Origin: Russula earlei
Taxonomy: Eukaryota; Basidiomycota; Agaricomycetes; Russulales; Russulaceae
Assembly: GCA_025769875.1 (NCBI GenBank)
Contig: JAGFNK010000156.1
Span: 1 to 64,000, forward strand
Length of the DNA: 64,000 nt
Direction: 5' to 3'
The notes under the pieces are model-generated. The model made no database searches. It was not told the origin of the DNA and saw only the letters and a list, made by a program, of their open reading frames with translations. This document shows positions 56,547 to 64,000 of this stretch, one piece after another. Both the position numbers and the translations under genes were made by a program. Numbering within the stretch: the stretch's first letter is position 1; each line of letters starts with the position of its first letter.

Positions 56547-56830
56547 TTCTCCATCACCTTCGTCTCCCATGACTCTCACCCTCCAGCGCCACCACCCTCT
56601 CTCACCACTGCCCTCGCCCTTTCCGCCATCGTCTCTGCATCAACAGCAACAGCACGGCTGACACTTGGAAACATCACGAGGCGCGACGACACATTCAACA
56701 TGCCGCAAGCACACCAGCTCCCTGCTTCGCCACACTGCGCCCGCGTTCAACACACGATGACTCACCATTCCCCTTCTGCGACGACACAACAAGACCGCGC
56801 GCATCAGGCCAAAGACTCACTCAAGAAGGT
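56547..56830 (+). pseudogene. Gag 3' part of the LTR retroelement
   Basis: A Pro/Ser/His-rich stretch continues the low-complexity end of the gag after the hAT-like insertion. It ends shortly before the polypurine-like stretch at 56861. No protease or RT follows. Confidence 0.5.
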
Positions 56831-56876
56831 TTGACTGGGGATGGTCAAATTTTAACCCCCCAGGAGGTATAAGGTA

Positions 56877-57206
56877 TGTGATCCGGCTAAGCACAGAATC
56901 ATGTGACTTGTCCTCGCCCCCATGCATGCGTCGTCTTCGAGTTATTCCCTATGCCCCCTTTCTTTCATCATCTCTTAGTCTAGATTCCTTTCATCATGCC
57001 TCCTGCCTCCCTGTATCCTGTATATAAACTGTCCTCCTACCCTCTGAATGAATGGATTCTCTTTTGTACCTCTCACACCTGCCTGCAAAAGCCAAGAAGC
57101 CAAACAACTGCATCTGAGGTGCTTGCTCCCCTATGTTCTTCTCTGTCCATACCCACCCTTGGATCAAGCCCACTGAGCTCTGTGTGCCCTGACCTGGTGT
57201 GCTACA
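56877..57206 (+). repeat. 3' LTR of the gag-only element
   Basis: 330 bp from TGTGATCCGGC to TGTGCTACA, with the promoter TATATAAACTG near 57019 and CTTGGATCAAGCCC near the end. It is homologous to the solo LTR at 25538-26038 and to the end pieces at 49078-49206 and 58380-58492. CpGs in this copy are mostly lost. Confidence 0.75.
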
Positions 57207-58116
57207 GTGCATGAGCCAAGGTGGTGGTGGAATGGGCATTTTACATATACAGTCAGAACTTTGGTTTCAGTATGGAATCACCCCCCCTCCTTCTATATAT
57301 GGTAATTTCACATCACATGTTAGATCACATGTTTGCTCAAGAAATTGTATTTTCTCATGAATATCAAGTACGGCACCATTTTGTGCTGCATGAGCTTCCA
57401 GCTCTTCCAGAATAGGAATAGCTTTAACCTTTGATTCAAACATGCCACCCTTCAAACCACACCACATCATGAAGTACCTGATGAACACTAAAAAGCCTTC
57501 AAGTCCATATTGACCCTGTTGCATCATGCCCTTCACTGTGGCATGCATTGCATCCTCTCCCCACCTAAATGCTCTCTTCATCATGTGAGGTGTGTGAGCC
57601 CTCTGACCAGGAAACTCACACAACTTGTACCCACACCCATGCACCACATGACCACACCATGCATTGTTTTATCACCTTTCTACCCTTTCCTCCAACTGTT
57701 GTTGCTCCTTCCCTCTCCTTCTTTTTCCATCTTGCACACTCTGCTTGACATTATCCCCTCATGTTCCCCACTCTGCACCCAAGAACTGTGACAACAGCTC
57801 AAGTCAATCACCATCAATGTCACTCACCTTGCTGCCCAACTCCTTGCACTCTCTTGCTTACATCTATCCCCTGTGCCACTAGGCTACTTTATCCACCACA
57901 TTCTTCCCCCTTTGTCATTATGTTCTTGCCCCTCTGACCAACTCTTAAGCATTGTCCTCACCCTCACCACACATCAACACACAGACCCAGATGATGCACA
58001 TGCATCATCATCATTGCCTCACCTGAGGGCTCCCTGCCCATAGTGTGTCACCCCTATGTCATTGCCACACCACCTCATGCTCTCAGACATTGCAGTAGGA
58101 AGAATAGGACTTTAGT
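57207..58116. repeat. Paralogue of the hAT-like cargo, CpG-depleted
   Basis: The block 57620-57690 matches 51560-51625, and 57690-58115 matches 54492-54940, with no MULE between them. It therefore shows the empty site of the MULE. hAT ends were not found around it. At 57647-57267 the minus strand has an open frame of 126 codons (MMKRAFRWGEDAMHATVKGM, FLVFIRYFMMWCGLKGGMFE) that I cannot assign. Confidence 0.55.
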
Positions 58117-58379
58117 GTAGTTTGTCTTCCAGTTTGGCTTAGGTACAGTATTTAATGCCCAATAGCTACAGTTTTGAATATGAGTCCTTCACAGCTCAGT
58201 GAATTGAATCAGCAGTTCCAGCTTCCCTGCATGCTTGTTATCATCTATGTCTGCCTGAAGAACACTTTGACTCCATCAAAATCTTCCCTTTTTTCTTCAA
58301 GAACACATGCACACACACATCTGGTCTCATGCGCACACTTCTGAGACATCAAGCTCATCACCTCCAAGACATCAAGCCT

Positions 58380-58492
58380 TGTGTCTTGACTCTTGCTTGC
58401 TCCCCTCTCAGTTTCTTCCCTGTTCATACCCACACTTGAATCAAGTCACAACAAACTCCACATGCCCATGGGGGCATGCTACAATTGGGTTC
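58380..58492 (+). repeat. LTR end fragment, family 3
   Basis: From about CTTGCTTGCTCCCCTC to GGGCATGCTACA it matches the last 110 bp of the LTR at 56877-57206. The LTR start is not found; 58117-58380 holds nothing I can assign. Confidence 0.5.
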
Positions 58493-59159
58493 AGCACCTC
58501 TTCCATTCTCCAGAGAGGGCCCTTGAAGGACCCTTCCTTATGAGAGGAAACCCAGCCTCTATGGTGTCACCCTGTTCACACAAGCAAAAGGGGTGAGTAG
58601 AGGTGTCCACAATATCATGCGTGCATTGTCGCATGAGCAATTCTTGGCACAATCAACATACAGCAAGCCCCACTTAAGGGCAACCCTTTTAGCAATCAAG
58701 GACAGTATTAGGATGACTTTAAGTGCTCTACAATAGGCACTAACACAGTATCAAAGACCCTGCAACGCGTTATTAGACTAACTCTAATAACTATAGAATG
58801 AACTATAAGGCAATACTAAGGACCTTAATAGAAGTATTAGGGTCGACTCTAAGGACCCTAATAGAACTATATAAGGGACCTTATAAAAGATAACACTAGT
58901 CCCTGAACCAGACTACAAGTCCTCAAATGACCGGCCCTAAACTAACTAACAGAAAATGAATCAGAAGCTTGCACGTGTACTAAGGCAGGGAACATGTGGA
59001 CAGTGAAGGCTCTTACTCATCAGGAGAAGCCTTCTTACTCAGCAGCTTACTGAGCATGACTGAGCATGCTCAGTAAGCACACTCCGACTTCTTACTCATC
59101 ACTCCATTGTGCTTGATAACAAGGTTACAACTTGTTCCCTATTTAGCAGTTCTCTTGTA

Positions 59160-60780
59160 CAGTGACCCAAAAAAACCGTTCAAATGTTTTGTACATTTTC
59201 ATTGTATTAACCATATCTAGAGAACCACTGCAGCTGATAACATGTTAGTGGGCTTGTTTTAAAGCTCTACATCATAGCTTTGTAATAAAATACTATATAT
59301 ACTATGAACATAATTATGTAAGAAGATATAAGGTATTTCTTCCGGTGTATCCATTTGAACAGTTTTTTTGCCTTGGTATCTAAATAGGGTATATGCCAAA
59401 AATTAGTAGTTTGTGTATCCTCCATTTGCTTTGAACACCTCTTCCACCCTCCTAGGCATACTTTCTATCAAATTCTGCACAACAGTTTGATCAATGGCCT
59501 CCCATTCCAGCTGTGTGTGCTCCCAAAGTTCATTGATTCCCTTAGGGGGTGTTGGATAAGCTGCAAGCTTCTTTTTGAGATGAGCCCAAAGATGCTCAAT
59601 AGGATTGAGGTCTGGGGATTGAGCTGGCCAGTCCATGACCTGAATTCTGTGGTCTTGGAACCAAGATGTGGCAAGCCTGCTCTTGTGGATAGAGGCATTG
59701 TCCTGTTGAAAGAGGGTATCTTTGCATTTCTTCTTGAAATACTTGATAGATGCAAGTAGTTCATCCTCCAAAATGCTGCAATAAAGTTCAGCATCCATCT
59801 TTCCATCAATCTTTGCTGCATGCCCAACTCCTTCCCAAGACATGCAGCCCCACAACATCAAGGAACCTCCTCCATGTTTGACTGTTGGCTGAACAAGGCG
59901 TTCAGAAAGGTGCTCTCCTCTTTTTTTCCAAGCCCATTTCTTGCCATCTGAGCCCATACAATTGATTTTGGTCTCATCTGACCAAATTACCCTCTTCCAG
60001 TCCTCCACAGTCCAGTATAGGTACTTTTCTGCAAAGTCCTTTCTGGCCCTATAGTGACTTGGTTTAAGGTAAGGCCTCTTCTTCTTTGTAACTGCCTTCA
60101 AGCCTGCCTTGTTAAGGTAGTTTCGAATGGTCTGATTGGAGATAGTGGACTCTTTGATGACCTCCAACCTTCTAGCAACCTGAGGAGCAGTATCTGCTTC
60201 TCCAGAGCTAAGAAGGCGTGTGGCAAAGCGGATGTCAAGGTTAGAGAGCTTGGAAGGACGACCTCCAGAGGACTTTGGAAGGTCAGGAAGGTATTTCTGG
60301 CAAATGTTGGTGATTGAACCAATGCTTCTGTGTGCTGCCTTGGCAATGTTACAAACTGAATGGTTGGCCTGGAGAAGGGAGATGATGTAGTTGACTTCAT
60401 GAGGAAGAAGAGACTTCATGATGTTGTTGGTGAAGAAGAAGCAGCTGTTTTGGCTTATTTGCACATGGTTTGAGTTTATTATAGGTCACATGACCTCCAT
60501 GTTCAATTTTAGCCCTTTGGGGAAAGAATATGAATCTCAATCTGAGAAATAATGAATTCACTAACCAAGGCCAAAAAACTGTTCAAATGGGTACACCAGC
60601 AAACATACCTTATATCTTTCTAAATAATTATGCTTATGCTGTATAAGGTATACCATTACAAAGCTATGATGTAGAGCTTGAAAACAAACCTAGTTACATA
60701 TTATTAGCTGCAGTGGTTCTCTAGATATGGTCAATACAATGAAAATGTACAAAACATTTGAACGGTTTTTTGGGTCACTG
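59160..60780. mobile_element. Tc1-type transposon, apparently intact
   Basis: The 1621-bp element has inverted ends CAGTGACCCAAAAAA and TA at 59158-59159 and 60781-60782. The inverted repeats are about 210 bp long with few mismatches. Each contains an outer CCGTTCAAATG and an inner, oppositely oriented CATTTGAACAGTTTTTT, so each end may hold two transposase sites, as in IR/DR-type Tc1 elements. It sits inside LTR E at its TATA region (TATATAAG begins directly after 60782). Confidence 0.93.
59403..60464 (-). CDS. Tc1 transposase (DD34E), intact
   Basis: A single open frame of 353 codons. A second start at 60419 (MKSLLPHEV) would give 338, which is closer to the usual 340 and may be the true one. 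The N-terminal paired-type DNA-binding region has two HTH parts (SVCNIAKAAHRSIGSITNIC, then TISNQTIRNYLNKAGL) with the GGRPSKLS AT-hook-like linker. The catalytic triad is VIWSDET, FQQDNASIH and LNPIEHLW, with 34 residues between the second Asp and the Glu. The GGGSLMLWG glycine box is present. There are no introns, stops or missing motifs. The protein cuts and pastes the element at TA sites and could mobilise copies lacking their own transposase. Confidence 0.95.
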   Translation of the reverse strand: MQISQNSCFFFTNNIMKSLLPHEVNYIISLLQANHSVCNIAKAAHRSIGSITNICQKYLPDLPKSSGGRPSKLSNLDIRFATRLLSSGEADTAPQVARRLEVIKESTISNQTIRNYLNKAGLKAVTKKKRPYLKPSHYRARKDFAEKYLYWTVEDWKRVIWSDETKINCMGSDGKKWAWKKRGEHLSERLVQPTVKHGGGSLMLWGCMSWEGVGHAAKIDGKMDAELYCSILEDELLASIKYFKKKCKDTLFQQDNASIHKSRLATSWFQDHRIQVMDWPAQSPDLNPIEHLWAHLKKKLAAYPTPPKGINELWEHTQLEWEAIDQTVVQNLIESMPRRVEEVFKANGGYTNY

Positions 60781-61060
60781 TAGTATATAAGTGCTCAATA
60801 AAGTAGTGGACAGTCCTCAGACTGTCCATTTGTTTACAGCACTCTCTACTCCTGGGATACTCCTTTAAGGAACATCCCCTTGTGACCATTCTGGCCTCTT
60901 CCTTGCATACCTGCTCAACTCTTCCAGTAACTATACCTCTCTGGTATTTGTTACCGCTTTGGACTCTACTTCTTGCCCATGCTGTCTTGGATGTCTATCG
61001 ACTCATCTTTGAGCTTACCCCTCGCTCTTGAACTGGATAGTTCAACAGTGAGTCTTGACA

Positions 61061-63360
61061 TCTGGACAGTCTCTACCAACCCATGCTGACCAGTCGACTC
61101 ATCAAGTGTCCGATGTCCAACAACATTCCAACTACTGGGTCTCTGGAGCCTCACACTCCCAACATCCAACTACTTTCCCTTCCCCAATCATTTCCCCTTG
61201 TCCCAGGTCTGTCTCTGCCACCTGGACTTCCCCCCATTGCAGCTCTTCCTCTTCCAGGGACTTACACAGAGGATAACCCCTCCGACGACCAAGAAAACCC
61301 TCCCCCAGTTCCGCGTGGTTTCTTTGACCCTCCAGACTGTGCCCAGTTCACCTTTCAACCCCACCAGTTTCAAGTTTTCCGAGTCTGGCAGAACGAAGTA
61401 GAGCACTGGCGCCCTTTGGAGGAAGCAGGATGACACGACACCCTCTCTTCCATCCCTACTATAGGTCACTTGCTCCAGTGACCATCCACCGACACCTTTG
61501 TTTCTCCATTCCGGGCCAAAACTGCCCACACTTTTGTGGTACTGCCTACCAACCGCGACCTCATCAAACAATTTAGTCTAGCAGGCTTTGAGGTGTGTAG
61601 TTCCGTAGGAATACACCCTCCAGACATAGACTTCCCCTTTGGTCGCCTCCATTACTCGTTTAACTCATCTATACATTGCCATTTAGAGACACTGCCCCCC
61701 ATTTACTGATTTGCATACCAGGGGTCTTTCCTCCTCACTTCCATTCACGACTTTCTGGATGGCAGAGTCTATTTCTCATACACTTACTTAAGGGTAGCTG
61801 AGGGAGGATATATATCATTCGAGAATAGCTTCTCAAACTCCCAAGACAACCTCCATCTTTACCCCACCTTGTCTCGCTTTTGCTTCCTCCCATGTCTCCC
61901 TTTGAATCCCTTGCTTACTCTGGACCCACTTCATCCGAGCGTCATCAATATAGCCACCTAGTGCACAGTTCTTAAAAAGTAAGAACTACCCTTGTAACAC
62001 TACAACAAGAGAATCAAAACTTTTTCTGCAGTGCCCCCGAGATTCACAGTTTCCCCCAACCCGAGCGACTCAGAGTACAACTCAGAAGACAACACCATCC
62101 TTCACCAGAGGGAGCTCATTTTCAACCATCTCCCACCTCTTAGAGACATTTATTTTCCCCCCATTTCCATTGTCAACATCTATGACTGCCAACACATCGA
62201 CATGTGGTCACACAATGCCGACGTCCTCTGAGACCTAGTAGGCCTCCTCCCTTTTGGTCAAATCCTGAATCAGGTGCAATATGACCTTTTCATTGACACC
62301 CTGACCCATCTAGTTGAACCTGCTTGACATCAACTACTATTCTGGTACCTTTCAAACTCAAGAGACTTCGAAGGACCCCACTAGCATCCTCACCCTCACC
62401 AACAGCGATGAGAAGTTGTGGACTGAAGTAATCCTCCCACAACACTATGCCCTCATCCAAGAATTACTCAAAGGACAGGCTTCGTACTACCTGACCCTTT
62501 TTACCCTCACACATGAGCACATTGCGGTGCAGTGCAACTACCTTTGCCTTAACAGATCCACGCAGGGAGGACAAGCTACCCTCCAGCTGGCCTACGTGGA
62601 GGGAAGGAGGTACATTTATAATTGGATTGAAGCAACGTGGACCCATGGCATCATCAACGCCCCACAGAATCTTGTCGACCCCGCAGGTCTCTATTCTCCT
62701 CCTCCTGCAGTCTACACCGGTCCCCCCGTCCCAGAACAACTTTTGACTATCAGTCGACCCCTCACCCCTGTGACAAGGCGAACTCAGCCTAGTAGCCTCA
62801 TCACCCATTGGTCTCCCACTCTGACTTGCCCAGGAGCCTGTCTCTGCCTCCAAGAAGTGTGTCACTGCGGCTACCAACCCGACACACCCCCCACGCCACC
62901 AGGTATAAACCTGTGGACCCCAGGAGATAGACATCTCCTACACCAACCACTCTGGCACCCTCTCACAGACAAAGAGGCTGCCACTCTGCTTCTGCAGTTT
63001 CAAGCTCCCGTGTAGACCGCCCGTTGCCACTAACTCCCCCTGTTATCCTAGTTCCACTTCCCCATACCCACGGTTGATTAACCCCTTTTGCTACTCCTTT
63101 AGTAGAACATTCAAGTAGTAATGAGTCTCCCCCAGGATCCATAGTTGGTTTACAGTGCTACTTTCCAGAATTAGCATATTTAGGATCAGTTCTACCCCAT
63201 AGAATGCGTAGGGAGTTACTAGACTTCAAAATCATTGCAAGGAACTGTGGCATGTGCGAACACAAGCCTTTGTTCGCATAGACCACCCCATAGAGGAGAT
63301 CAGTCAATTCGCTCTGCACCCCTTAAGAGGACTTGCGACGTGGCAAAAATGGAGATGACC
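61061..63360 (+). pseudogene. Unknown first ORF of the Gypsy-type element, copy 2
   Basis: Plus-strand pieces are PPPVPRGFFDPPDCAQFTFQ (near 61300-61355), EVCSSVGIHPPDIDFPFG (61590-61645), LPPIY and QGSFLLTSIHDFLDG (61690-61765), MPPRFTVSPNPSDSEYNSED (62031-62090), a long open part 62314-63015 with LDINYYSGTFQ, YVEGRRYIYNWIEATW and many Pro, and a last block WHVRTQAFVRIDHPIEE (63250-63300). They match the minus-strand copy at 13445-10051 in order. Stops and shifts are present. No enzymatic motif is visible. It follows the LTR directly, so an extra ORF before gag is likely. Confidence 0.55.
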
Positions 63361-63371
63361 GGGTTACAACT

Positions 63372-63727
63372 CAAGGATGTAATTTGCATGCACACAATAA
63401 CTCTTGGGTCAAAAACACAATTGGGCTGCCTCAACACAGCCTATGGGTGCACTTTTAGGGAAAAATAAGAAAGATAGATGATCAATTTTAGTTGTAATGT
63501 GTGTAATATACATGTGCAGGCTGCCTGAGTCCAGCTTCACCAATTCTTGCTCAAATCTCATGAAAAAGATGGGGCTAGATAGCCCTCATTGAGGCGATTC
63601 AGGGAATATAAGTTCTATTAAAATCCAAGCAGAAATGAGGGAGATATTTGCCTTGCACATTGAAGGGGGTGTTTGTGCTGAATTTGTGGTTTCAAGCACC
63701 ATGCCAAGTGTGCTGAAAATGGCAATA
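63372..63727 (-). repeat. Divergent long TIR, subfamily B
   Basis: 356 bp with the same block order as the TIRs of copies 1-3 but about one third of positions changed. The outer end TTATTGCCATTTTCAG lies at 63727. The only other subfamily B piece in the window is 17263-17395. It truncates the unknown ORF at its C-terminus. Confidence 0.65.
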
Positions 63728-63784
63728 AGACATGCGGCCATTCGGACGATCTCGTGCAATATAATAGCCACAGAAACGCCACAT

Positions 63785-64000
63785 CCTTGGATCCGAACTG
63801 CCGCACCAGAAAGTCGGGACAAGAAAGAGGATAGCGATGCGTTGTTAGATGACATGGCCCCTCGCGAGCCCAGACGAGCTCCTCGAGTCTGTACGGCCTG
63901 TGCGTCTGTTACAGGACAAGACCATCTCTGTGTGGCCGAGTACAGCCAGGGAGGCTGTCGGTGTACTCGCACTCGCGATGGTCCCTTTGCGCGGCGTGTT
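63785..64000 (+). CDS. Partial open frame at the right edge
   Basis: GC-rich, CpG-rich sequence with a plus-strand frame open from about 63785 to the window end: KKEDSDALLDDMAPREP, then CTACASVTGQDHLC and GGCRCTRTRDGPFARR. The Cys pattern could bind metal, but no family is recognised. The opposite strand is also open for 128 codons (63972-63586), so strand and reality are uncertain. It may be the start of the next host region. Confidence 0.25.

Larger units (their letters stand above)
49078..57206 (+). mobile_element. Gag-only LTR retroelement with nested insertions
   Basis: A 5' LTR remnant (49078-49206), leader, gag (49864-51382 and 56547-56830), polypurine-like stretch CAGGAGGTATAAGG (56861-56874) and 3' LTR (56877-57206). 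The hAT-like element at 51383-56546 splits the gag. Without it the internal part is about 2.5 kb with no pol, so the element is non-autonomous. Confidence 0.75.
58502..61060 (-). mobile_element. LTR E, family 1, split by a Tc1 element
   Basis: Without the Tc1 insert (59160-60780) it is about 935 bp and matches LTRs A-D, ending GAGTCTTGACA at 61060. The first 15-20 bp of the LTR are degraded. The bases that follow, TCTGGACAGTCTC, are the same as those next to the LTR at 13446, so this is probably the LTR of the retroelement whose first ORF follows at 61061. It is not clearly a solo LTR. Confidence 0.85.

Noticed and set aside
61050..61070. LTR E as another solo LTR with a target duplication
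   Set aside because: The sequence after it is the same as that after the LTR at 13446, so it is better read as the LTR of the element that follows; no matching pentamer was found at its degraded start.
17203..63727. One 46-kb giant element bounded by subfamily B inverted repeats
   Set aside because: The left repeat is only a fragment, the flanks show no duplication, and the enclosed host genes look ordinary.

Overview
The window is nuclear DNA of a filamentous basidiomycete, probably an Agaricomycete. Evidence: introns of 47-60 bp with GT..AG ends, an F-box protein of the type that is abundant in mushroom genomes, a multi-exon secreted pepsin-like protease, a Tad1-type LINE, and Gypsy, Copia, Tc1, pogo-like, MULE and hAT elements that are all of fungal type. 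I cannot name the species. Most of the 64 kb is transposon inserted into transposon. Non-repeat sequence is mainly the island at about 17.8-24.6 kb, a broken secreted-protein gene at 48.2-48.7 kb, and possibly the last 270 bases.

Layout. 0.26-14.0 kb: a decayed minus-strand Gypsy-type retrotransposon (LTR 13446-14006, an unknown first ORF, then gag, protease and RT) cut by two long-inverted-repeat elements (262-3500 and 7164-10050) and by two solo LTRs. 14.3-17.2 kb: a pogo-like transposon holding a solo LTR. 17.8-24.6 kb: the host island with the F-box gene (18910-20379) and an intact seven-exon A1 aspartic protease (22693-24292). 24.7-34.9 kb: a 10-kb long-inverted-repeat element loaded with a gene of unknown function, a dead Tc1/IS630-like transposase and four solo LTRs. 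35.07-35.63 kb: a Tourist-like MITE. 36.2-48.2 kb: a Copia element whose RNase H region is split by a 6.2-kb TA-inserting DDE transposon, itself split by a pogo-like element and a solo LTR. 49.1-57.2 kb: a gag-only LTR retroelement split by a hAT-like element, itself carrying an almost intact MULE and a LINE tail. 58.5-63.4 kb: an LTR split by an apparently intact Tc1 transposon, followed by a second copy of the unknown first ORF.

Target-site duplications or restored reading frames can be read at most junctions, so the order of insertions is recoverable. The youngest-looking pieces are the Tc1 element at 59160-60780 (open transposase frame, well-matched inverted repeats) and the MULE at 51626-54479. 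Older copies differ from CpG-rich relatives by CG to TG or CA changes, and several inactivating lesions are of this class. That fits methylation-linked deamination or a RIP-like process. The least explained structures are the family of long inverted-repeat elements that carry retroelement gag and other gene pieces, and the unknown ORF that lies between the LTR and the Gypsy gag.
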